Positions 8,563 through 15,700 of a DNA stretch of 42,449 nucleotides are shown here, one piece after another (the first letter of the stretch is position 1; every line of letters starts with the position of its first letter). This DNA comes from Gemmatimonas sp. (lineage in GTDB: Bacteria; Gemmatimonadota; Gemmatimonadetes; Gemmatimonadales; Gemmatimonadaceae), in the NCBI GenBank assembly GCA_011390935.1, contig JAABRL010000036.1:1-42449 (forward strand). Direction: 5' to 3'. The position numbers and the translations under genes were made by a program. The notes under the pieces were generated by a model. It was not told the DNA's origin. It was given only the letters and a program-made list of their open reading frames with translations, and did no database searches.

Positions 8563-9536
8563 CGGCCACGCCGCGCACCTGGCGCACCACGCGTTCGATC
8601 GAGGGGCCGCTGCCGGTTACCGCGTCGGACATTCCGGAGCTCAACACCGTCTTCACCGATGCGTTCAGCGATCGCTATCGGCGCGATGGCATGACGGGGG
8701 TGCGTGTTCCGCCGCTCAATCCCGCGATCTGGCGCTATGCCATCACGGGAGCCGGTGAGGGGGCGATGGGCTGGCGCGATGAGCGAGGCAAGCTCGTGGC
8801 GTTCAACATCGCGCATCACTCGGGTGCCGAGGGGTGGATGGGTCCGCTGTGCGTGCGCCCCGATCATCAGGGCGCAGGCCTTGGCAGCACCGTGGTGCGC
8901 GCGGGCATGTCATGGTTGCGGCGACAGGGGGCGCGCGTGATCGGATTGGAAACCATGCCGCGGACCACCGACAACATCGGGTTCTATGCGTCGCTCGGCT
9001 TTGCCCCCGGTGCTCTCACGATTACCCTGACGCTCGAAGCGGTCGGCGATGACCGTCCCCTGGAGCTGTTGTCGCGCCGCTCGCCGCTGGAGCGCGAGCA
9101 GTCGGTGCATGCGTGCCGCGCGCTGACGGAGCGTCTGCTCCCGGGATACGATTTCTCGCGCGAGATCGACTTGACAGAACGGATGGCGCTCGGGGACACG
9201 GTACTGCTCGGTGATCCGCTCGCCCCCAGCGGCTTCGCGGTGTGTCACAGCGTTTCGCTCGTGGAAGGTCGCACGCGCGATGAACTGCGCGTGCTCAAGC
9301 TTGTGCTCGAACGCCGCAGCGATCTGCCCGCCATGATGCGCGCGCTTACCCATTTTGCCAAGCGGGCGGGGACGGCGCGCGTGGCGGTGCGCTTGCAAGG
9401 GGAGTACGCCGATGCCTTCCGTGTGCTGGTGGCGATTGGCGCGCGCGTGCGCTGGACCGACCTGCGCATGAGCCTGCACGGCTGGGATGAACATCCGCCG
9501 GCCGAAGGACTCGTGCTGTCAAACTGGGAAATCTGA
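8559..9536 (+). CDS. GNAT-family acetyltransferase, probably two GNAT-like domains
   Basis: 325 residues from an ATG overlapping the sbcC stop (ATGA). The acetyl-CoA loop of motif A is visible as RPDHQGAGLGS (100-110), after the strand MGPLCV, and is followed by NIGFYASLGF, the usual beta5-alpha4 region. Residues from about 165 to the end form a second half of similar size, ending in LSNWEI, which looks like a degenerate second GNAT fold without the pyrophosphate loop. The substrate is unknown. Tight coupling with sbcDC may mean common regulation or just chance linkage. Confidence 0.85.
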   Translation: MTATPRTWRTTRSIEGPLPVTASDIPELNTVFTDAFSDRYRRDGMTGVRVPPLNPAIWRYAITGAGEGAMGWRDERGKLVAFNIAHHSGAEGWMGPLCVRPDHQGAGLGSTVVRAGMSWLRRQGARVIGLETMPRTTDNIGFYASLGFAPGALTITLTLEAVGDDRPLELLSRRSPLEREQSVHACRALTERLLPGYDFSREIDLTERMALGDTVLLGDPLAPSGFAVCHSVSLVEGRTRDELRVLKLVLERRSDLPAMMRALTHFAKRAGTARVAVRLQGEYADAFRVLVAIGARVRWTDLRMSLHGWDEHPPAEGLVLSNWEI

Positions 9537-9575
9537 AGCGCGGCCGTCGCGACGGTTTGCGTCGCGTCGGTCGCG

Positions 9576-9770
9576 TCAGCGCTTGCCGTCGGGACGGACT
9601 GACGGGGGCGGTGCCGCCGGCTCGGGGGTTCCGCGTACCACGATGCGCCAGATCACCAGAAAGACGCCCGCCGTGAGCAGCAGATGCAACCATCCCGGTG
9701 CTGTGGTGGTATACGTCAGCCAGCCCCAAACGGCGAGCATCGTGACGCCAGCGAGTGTCCAGAAGTCCAT
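9576..9770 (-). CDS. Small two-helix membrane protein (Lmo0937/DUF5670-like)
   Basis: 64 residues with two membrane helices: residues 3-19 (FWTLAGVTMLAVWGWL) and about 27-45 (WLHLLLTAGVFLVIWRI). The pattern of a short helix, a Gly/Pro turn, then W/I-H-x-LL matches the tiny Lmo0937/DUF5670 type of membrane protein, whose role is unknown. The tail is Pro-rich and charged. It converges on the acetyltransferase gene with 39 bases between. Confidence 0.65.
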   Translation of the reverse strand: MDFWTLAGVTMLAVWGWLTYTTTAPGWLHLLLTAGVFLVIWRIVVRGTPEPAAPPPSVRPDGKR

Positions 9771-9791
9771 CGGTCAGTGGCTGAGGCGCGA

Positions 9792-9821
9792 TTGCGCGCC
9801 GGTGTGCGAGTCGGGTACGTT
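9792..9821 (+). promoter_or_regulatory. Candidate promoter of the structured RNA
   Basis: TTGCGC (9792-9797) and TACGTT (9816-9821) are separated by 18 bases and would start RNA near 9828, seven bases before the first pairing base of the predicted RNA. Both hexamers are partial matches to the sigma-70 consensus. Confidence 0.35.
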
Positions 9822-9834
9822 ACGAAAGGTAGTC

Positions 9835-10041
9835 GGCGGAGCTCGTTGCCGCTGACGCCACCATTGGTTCGGGACGGAGAGATTTATTTCTTGAGCCGAT
9901 AAGCTCTTGGAGTGGGCCTGACAGACTGTGTGGACGCCATGCCCCAGTGCGGGGAAGACGGAAGCGTGGTGAGGGTCTCATTATTTCCTCTGGGCTTCAA
10001 GATCACCTCTTCGCTCCCGGTTTCTGCGCAGCGGCTCCGCC
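9835..10041 (+). ncRNA. ssrS: Probable 6S RNA (RNA polymerase-binding regulatory RNA)
   Basis: No gene fits here, but the plus strand folds into one long, interrupted hairpin. The closing stem is GGCGGAG (9835-9841) with CTCCGCC (10035-10041), GCCGCTG (9848-9854) with CAGCGGC (10029-10035), CGC (9856-9858) with GCG (10026-10028), and CGGGACGGAGAG (9870-9881) with 10007-10019. A large asymmetric bubble follows, 24 bases on the 5' side (9882-9905) against 5 on the 3' side. Then come CTTGGAG/CTTCAAG (9906-9912/9995-10001), AGAC/GTCT, CGCCATG/CGTGGTG and CCCC/GGGG. The bubble holds TGAGCCGATA, identical to the pRNA start site of E. coli 6S RNA as I remember it. Size and shape fit 6S RNA, which mimics an open promoter and binds housekeeping RNA polymerase. 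Shared base 10035 cannot pair twice, so the outer stem has a small rearrangement. Confidence 0.6.
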
Positions 10042-10068
10042 TTCGGGCGGGGCCGTTGTCGTTTCGTG
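10028..10068 (+). terminator. Terminator-like hairpin with UUCG loop
   Basis: A ten-pair core (10032-10041 with 10046-10055, one G-U) closed by TTCG extends to about 14 pairs at 10028-10059. It is followed by the moderately T-rich 10056-10066. It would end the 6S-like RNA, and its left arm overlaps the outer closing stem, so the two structures exclude each other. The T tract is weak. Confidence 0.45.
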
Positions 10069-10110
10069 GCGGGCCGATTGTTGCGGAAATCGGGACGAAC
10101 CCATTCGGGA

Positions 10111-10167
10111 ACGCGGCGCCGCGTCTCGGGGTTGTCTACCCACGTGGGTCGTGACCGGCCGGCTCAC
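10111..10167. promoter_or_regulatory. Cluster of three palindromes upstream of the pterin genes
   Basis: ACGCGGCGCCGCGT (10111-10124) and ACCCACGTGGGT (10138-10149) are perfect palindromes. GTGACCGGCCGGCTCAC (10151-10167) is palindromic except for one extra base. They sit 80-136 bases before the first pterin gene and could be operators for a dimeric regulator. No promoter hexamers are clear between them and the gene. Confidence 0.35.
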
Positions 10168-10246
10168 CGATGATACGTTGACGCTGCGTAGGCGCTGACT
10201 CGTCGGCGCTCCCCTTCGGAGTGCTCCCCTGACTGGCCGGATTCGA

Positions 10247-10666
10247 ATGTCGATGCCCATGGTCACCGTGACCCGGCGGCTGCGCTTCAATGCGGCGCAC
10301 CGGGTGCACAATCCCGCCCTCTCGGACGACGAGAATGCGCGGCTGTTCGGCAAGTGCAACAACCGCAACTGGCACGGGCACAACTACGTGCTCGAGGTCT
10401 CGCTGCGGGGGCCGATCGATCCGATCACCGGGTACGTGATCGATCTCGGTCGCGTTCGCGATATCGTCGAACGCGAGGTCATTGAAAAAACCGACCATCG
10501 CAATCTGAATCTCGAAGTGGATTATCTGTCGGGGATCAACCCGACATCGGAGAATATCGTCGTGGCCATGTGGCGTGTGCTCGAGCCGTCGTTGCGGCCG
10601 GCGCAGCTGCAGCGGCTCCGCCTCTGGGAAACCGAGAACAACTATGTCGAATACGACGGGGAGTGA
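10247..10666 (+). CDS. 6-pyruvoyltetrahydropterin synthase (PTPS-II type, COG0720)
   Basis: 139 residues. Zinc ligands are His18 and the HGH pair His43/His45. The catalytic Cys37 lies five residues before HGH (CNNRNWHGH). This CX5HGH spacing marks PTPS-II, the tetrahydrobiopterin enzyme of animals and some bacteria, while QueD of queuosine synthesis has CX3HGH. DHRNL (83-87) and [10 protein letters not shown] (127-136) also resemble the animal enzyme. It converts dihydroneopterin triphosphate to 6-pyruvoyltetrahydropterin in the cytosol. The folE ATG follows four bases after the stop. Alternative in-frame ATGs at 10253 and 10259 cannot be excluded. Confidence 0.85.
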   Translation: MSMPMVTVTRRLRFNAAHRVHNPALSDDENARLFGKCNNRNWHGHNYVLEVSLRGPIDPITGYVIDLGRVRDIVEREVIEKTDHRNLNLEVDYLSGINPTSENIVVAMWRVLEPSLRPAQLQRLRLWETENNYVEYDGE

Positions 10667-10670
10667 ACGC

Positions 10671-11330
10671 ATGATCCGGCCCAGCCGCGATCTCATCGAC
10701 CCGGCGCTCTTGCGCGCCGCCACCGAGCTGGACACCGATGAGCTGTCGGTGGACACGGACCGCATGCGCGAGTTCGAACAGGTGGTGCGTCGTCAGCTCG
10801 AACTTGTGGGCGAGGACCCTGATCGCGAGGGGTTGCTCAAGACGCCAAGCCGCGTCGCGAAGGCGCTGTCGTGGCTGACGCGTGGGTATGAACTCGATCC
10901 GGCCGAAGTGATCGGCGATGCGCTGTTTGCCGAAAACCATGAAAACATGGTGATGGTCCGCGACATCGAGTTGTACTCCATGTGCGAGCATCACATGCTG
11001 CCGTTCTTCGGTCGCGCGCACGTGGCCTACATCCCCGATGGCAAAATCGTGGGGCTCTCCAAGATTCCGCGCGTGGTCGAGGTGTTCGCGCGTCGCCTGC
11101 AGGTGCAGGAGCGACTCGGTGAGCAGGTCGCCGACGCCCTCGAAGAAGTGCTCAAGCCCAAGGGCGTGGGCGTGGTGATCGAAGCGGTGCATCTCTGCAT
11201 GATGATGCGCGGCGTGGAGAAGCAGAACTCGCGCACCATCACATCATCGCTGCGTGGGGTGTTCCGTGACGATGCGCGCACGCGCAGCGAGTTCCTGCGA
11301 CTCGCGCACCCGAACGGCGTGAGCTACTGA
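10671..11330 (+). CDS. folE: GTP cyclohydrolase I
   Basis: 219 residues, a normal length for type IA FolE. GTP is converted to 7,8-dihydroneopterin triphosphate, the shared precursor of folate and biopterin. Zinc ligands appear as Cys105 in [10 protein letters not shown] (103-112) and Cys176 in [25 protein letters not shown] (47-59) is the family's N-terminal signature. GGGAG eight bases before the ATG, inside the end of the preceding gene, supports the start. An upstream ATG at 10575 lies in another frame's coding DNA and is rejected. Confidence 0.95.
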   Translation: MIRPSRDLIDPALLRAATELDTDELSVDTDRMREFEQVVRRQLELVGEDPDREGLLKTPSRVAKALSWLTRGYELDPAEVIGDALFAENHENMVMVRDIELYSMCEHHMLPFFGRAHVAYIPDGKIVGLSKIPRVVEVFARRLQVQERLGEQVADALEEVLKPKGVGVVIEAVHLCMMMRGVEKQNSRTITSSLRGVFRDDARTRSEFLRLAHPNGVSY

Positions 11331-11340
11331 TGGCGATGGC

Positions 11341-12075
11341 GTGCGGGGACCAGGCGTGACGTCCCCGATCGCCGGTCGGACGGCCGTCGTCACGGGCGCG
11401 TCGCGCGGGATCGGCTTTGCCGTATCGGCGGCCCTCACCGCGGCCGGGGTGCGGACGTGGATGATCGCGCGCCGCCCCGACGCGCTGCATGAGGCCGCGC
11501 GTCGGCTCGGCAGCAACGCCTTTACGCGCCCGTGCGACCTTACCGACGGGGAAGCCGTCTCGCGCGCGGCCTCGGAAATCGAAGACGCACTCGGCGCCGC
11601 GCCCGACATGCTGGTCAACAACGCGGGACTCTTTCCGCTCGTGAGCATCGAAGCCACGAGTCCGGAGCTGTTCAGCGATACGATGCAGGTCAATGTGATC
11701 GCGCCGTTTCGGTTGGTGCGTGCGTTCGTCGGCGGCATGCGTGCGCGTGGTCACGGACACATCGTCACGATCGGGTCCGTGGCCGATCGCCACGCCTTTC
11801 CCGAGAATGGGGCGTATGCCGCGAGCAAGACCGCGCAACGCGCGTTTCACGAGGTGCTGCGACAGGAGCTGCGTGGGAGCGGGGTGCGGGCATCGCTGAT
11901 CAGCCCCGGCCCGACTGACACGCAGATCTGGGATCCGGTCGATCCGGACAATCGGGAGGGGTTCCCGCCGCGGTCGCTCATGCTGCGCGATACTGACGTG
12001 GCTGATGCCGTGTTGTGGGCCGTGACTCGTCCGGTGCACGTGAATGTGGACGAGCTGCGGCTGGGGCACAGCTGA
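11341..12075 (+). CDS. Short-chain dehydrogenase/reductase, candidate sepiapterin reductase
   Basis: 244 residues from a GTG at 11341. A GTG at 11356 has the better ribosome-binding site (GGGGA, six-base gap) and would give 239. Nucleotide-binding TGASRGIG (18-25), NNAG (93-96) and the catalytic Ser146, Tyr159 and Lys163 (YAASK) are present. Asp66 and the Arg-rich stretch after beta2 suggest NADPH use. It starts ten bases after folE. The position after GTP cyclohydrolase and PTPS suggests it is the reductase that turns 6-pyruvoyltetrahydropterin into tetrahydrobiopterin, but SDR substrates cannot be read from sequence and a 3-oxoacyl reductase is possible. Confidence 0.75.
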   Translation: MRGPGVTSPIAGRTAVVTGASRGIGFAVSAALTAAGVRTWMIARRPDALHEAARRLGSNAFTRPCDLTDGEAVSRAASEIEDALGAAPDMLVNNAGLFPLVSIEATSPELFSDTMQVNVIAPFRLVRAFVGGMRARGHGHIVTIGSVADRHAFPENGAYAASKTAQRAFHEVLRQELRGSGVRASLISPGPTDTQIWDPVDPDNREGFPPRSLMLRDTDVADAVLWAVTRPVHVNVDELRLGHS

Positions 12076-12087
12076 CCGACCGCGCAC

Positions 12088-12093
12088 TACGAT
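12088..12093 (+). promoter_or_regulatory. -10 element six bases before an ATG (leaderless pattern)
   Basis: TACGAT ends six bases before the ATG at 12100, with no ribosome-binding site. This spacing (TANNNT about seven bases before the start) is the pattern of leaderless transcripts. The -35 region overlaps the stop codon of the SDR gene. Confidence 0.35.
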
Positions 12094-12099
12094 CGGCGC

Positions 12100-12741
12100 A
12101 TGCACGTTGACCTGATCGAGTCGCTGCGGTGTCCGCATCCCCACGCCGATGGGTGGCTGGTGGCGAGTGCCGACGTCGTGGTGGATCGACGGATCGTACA
12201 CGGCACGGTGGGGTGTCCCATCTGCGGCGCGGAGTGGGCGATCACCGAGGGGGCGCTGCACATCATCGACCCGTCATCGCTCGGGCGCAGCGCGTTGTCC
12301 CATCCGATCGCCGACCCTGGTGATGTGCGCGCCGATGCGCTGCGTACGGCCGCGCTGCTCGACATGCGCGATGCGACCGGTGTGGTGCTGCTCGCAGGTG
12401 CGAGTGCCTACGCGGCCGATGCACTCGCTTCGCTGACCGGCGTGCTGGTGCTGGTCGTGAATCCGCCTGCGGGTGTGGCGCGCGCCCATTCGCGACTGTA
12501 TGTGCGCGACGCACTGCCATTTGGGGTCGGATCGATGCGTGGCGCGCGACTCGATGGCGCGCATGCCACCGACGCGTGGTTGGAGAGCGCGTCGCGCGCG
12601 GTGCTGCGAGGTGGGCGCGTGATCGCGCCCGTGTCCTGCTCGGTGCCGCCGGCGCTGTGCGAGCTGGCGCGCGACGCACACGAGTGGGTGGCCGAAGTGC
12701 GTGTTGCCGCGAGTGGGCTCGTGCCGCTACGGCGCGGCTGA
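12100..12741 (+). CDS. Trm112-like zinc domain protein with a degenerate methyltransferase-like tail
   Basis: 213 residues. The first 56 match Trm112p-like domains: LRCP (9-12) with Cys11, a beta-rich loop, then GCPICGAEWAITEGALHI with Cys39 and Cys42 as zinc ligands. A fourth ligand is missing unless a His serves. Residues 90-213 have the strand order of a Rossmann methyltransferase (VVLLAGASAYAADAL, then VLVVNPP, then a GGRVIAPV strand), but the SAM-binding loop (GxGxG) is absent. Trm112-like domains usually precede or partner a methyltransferase or glycosyltransferase, so this may be a scaffold. It overlaps the convergent gene's stop by 15 bases. Confidence 0.6.
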   Translation: MHVDLIESLRCPHPHADGWLVASADVVVDRRIVHGTVGCPICGAEWAITEGALHIIDPSSLGRSALSHPIADPGDVRADALRTAALLDMRDATGVVLLAGASAYAADALASLTGVLVLVVNPPAGVARAHSRLYVRDALPFGVGSMRGARLDGAHATDAWLESASRAVLRGGRVIAPVSCSVPPALCELARDAHEWVAEVRVAASGLVPLRRG

Positions 12742-15700
12742 CGCGACCAAGGCGAACCACGGGATATCGTAGCGTTCGCCGCGCCACACCGAGAGTGCGC
12801 CCACGCGCACCTCGGTGAACTTCGATTGCCCCGTGATCATGACGCGCATGGGCAGGTCCATCGGAATGGTGCGCCGAGACAAGGCAACAACCTGGCCGTC
12901 GATTGCAGCGCCGCAACGACCATCGCGAAAAAGCTGGATGCGGAGTGTATGCCACTCGCCATCGGTGACGGTGATCGGGAAGTCATGCACCGGTGTTGAC
13001 TGACGGCCACCGGTGAGCTTGAGCTGACTCGCATAGTCGCCAAGCTCGCCGCGGGGGATCGTGATCTGGCAAGTACGATCGTCGCTTGCTCGATCGATGA
13101 TGACATCTTCGAAGGGGCCGGCACGACCGGTCCACGCCTTGAGCTGCGCGTCGGTGCCCTTGGGCGCGAATCCGATGTCGAGATTCTGCCACTGCAGTTC
13201 GGTCATGGGCAGCTGGAAACGCAGCTCGAGTCCCATGCCCTCCTCAGGCCGGATGGTGAGCCAGCTGATGACCCCGCTTTGCAGATGATGATCGCCGTTC
13301 ACCCGCAGCGTGCCGTTTTCCGTGAAGGGTTCCGGTGTACCCACGGTCAGCCACCGCGTGCTGTCCAGCGCGCGCCACCGCTCCTCCAGCACCGTCTCGC
13401 CGACCCGCGGTGGAGTGATCGTGACGATCGTCGTGTCGGAGCGCCAGCCACCCGCTGAGGCCACGATTCGTGCCGTACCTGGCGAACGTGCCATGAGCAG
13501 GCCGTCTCGGTCCACTGCCGCGCGCGCGGTGTCGAGCGATTCCCACCACACGGCAGCGGGTGAGAAGTCGACGCCACGCTGCGTGCGTGACCCGAGCGCA
13601 AGTTGAATGCGTGCGTCGGCGGGCACTTCCGGCGGGACGCCGCGGATGTGCACCTCCGCGATGCGCTCCGCCTGCGCGCTCGCCTCACGCCACAGATGCG
13701 TCCCCGTCCGAAACGGAATGGTGCGACCGCGCCATCGAATGGGGACGCGTCGCGAGGGACGATCCGTGTCGAAGACCACCAGATCGGCCTCTCGAACACC
13801 ATCCGAGCGAAAGCCGGCGAGCACGAACTGCCCCGACGGCGACACATGATAGAAGTCGGCGCCCTCGTCGAGGACGGTGGTCAGTGCGGTGCGCAAGTGC
13901 ACTCGCACCAGCCGATTCGATGCACCATCCGTCGATTCACTGACCACGAGCACCTGCTCCGGACTGTACCAACTTGCCGGCATCGGTCGCAACAGCGTCG
14001 GATCGGGCGGCAGGCACTCTTCGAGTCGACCATCGAGGCTGATCCAGCACAACGTGGATGGCCGCAACGTCGTGTAGACCCGCATGAAGACGATGCGCGT
14101 GCCGTCAGGACTGAGGATTGCCCCACTTTCGACATCGGGAGTTCGCGTGAGTTGCCGAACTTCGCGGGTACGCCGGTCGAGCAGTGCAATCTCCGCACGT
14201 TGCAAGCTGTCCCATCGTGCGGACAGAAACAGCACCGTGTGATCATCGGGGCCGGCGCTGGCGCCATAGGCATCCCCCGGCGCTTCCGTCAGGCGCACCG
14301 GCGTGCCGCCGTGCAGAGAGACCGCCTGCAGCTCCCCGCCCGCATCGCCGCCGTATTCGTAGGTTGTGCCGACGACCGTGTCGCCGGGCGCCAGCAGCAG
14401 GGCCCGCATGCGCGACAACGCGCGGAGCGATGCTTGCGACACCTGTTCTGCACGCGCTTCCAGGTACGGGACGCGCCGCAGTTCATCCGCGCGCAGCTCA
14501 ACGTTGACCAGCGTGGACTCCTCGGCCGTGAACACCGGTATGTACAGCGTCGCGTCCGGGGCCAGCGCAGCGGCCTGCCCGCCCCGCTGCCAGGCGGTCA
14601 AGGCCGCCAGCAGCACGACCGCGGTGGCCGCGGTGGCCGTCGCCACGCGCCCGATGCTCGTCCGTGTGCGCCACGGCGTGGCCGCGATCAGCGCGTCTCG
14701 CTGCGCTCGCGTCCCTTCAGCGCCAATGATGCTCTGTGCCAGCGCGCCGAGCGCCGCGCGATCGCCGACGGCGTCGGTCAGTCGCGCGATGCGCGCCAAC
14801 AGCATCGACGCCTCCGCCTGATCACCGGCCGCATGCCGATGCTGCGCTGCGCGCAGCAGCAGATTGGGCGAGTCCTGCGCGCTTGCCTCGAGCAGCGACG
14901 CCGCCTGCCGATGGGCGCGCGCGAGACGGGCCTCGCTGGCGAGCTCGCGCGTGCGTTCCGCGATCTCATCATGCGCGATGATCCACTTGCCGCTGCGATG
15001 CGCGAGCAAACCACGCGATTCCAGCTCCTGCAGCGCCGCAGTCCCGTCGGCACCTGCCGCCCGCTCGACCGCTGCGGCATCCAGCTCCGTACCGATGACG
15101 GCGAACAACAGTAGCGTGCCCTGATGCGCGTCACCCACCGCGAGCAGTCGGTCCTGCATCGCGCTGCTACTGTTCAGAATGGCAGTGAGGGCGTCTGGAT
15201 CAGGGCACTGCCACCGCCGCTCGTGCAGGCGCAGTGCGTCACGCTCGAGCGCAAGTTGCAGTGTCTCGAGCAGCAACAGGGGCGATCCGCCGGTCGCGGC
15301 GTGCAACCGCTGATGAAAAGTGTCCGCCCACGCACTCGTGGCCCCCGCGTCATCGGCGCCGCTCGGCAGGTCGCCCAGACTGCGAAGCAGCAGGCTGACC
15401 TCGTCATCGGCGAGCGGGGCCAACTGCAGCTGCTGCGCTCGTTCGTTCGCGCCGATTTGCGGGTCCAGCTGCCGACTTGCGGTCACGAGCAGCACGGGCG
15501 CCCCCTCGATCGCCGCGGCCAGACTGGCGAGCATCGTGCGCGAGGCGGCATCACCCCAGTGCACGTCATCCACCAGCATGGCAACCGGGGCATCCTCGGC
15601 GATGGTGGCGACCAGCTCCTGCAGAGCGAGCGCGCGTCGGCGCAAGGCGTCATCCCCTGTGGTGCGGTCTGGCACCGCCGAGAGATAGGTGCTCACGCCC

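Noticed and set aside
9835..10041. Signal recognition particle RNA or tRNA as an explanation for the structured RNA
   Set aside because: The SRP tip (GGAAG loop between CC and GG with GCAGCC) is absent, and no tRNA acceptor or T loop is present.
10247..10666. QueD of queuosine synthesis
   Set aside because: The Cys to HGH spacing is five residues, not three, and no queC, queE or queF lies nearby.
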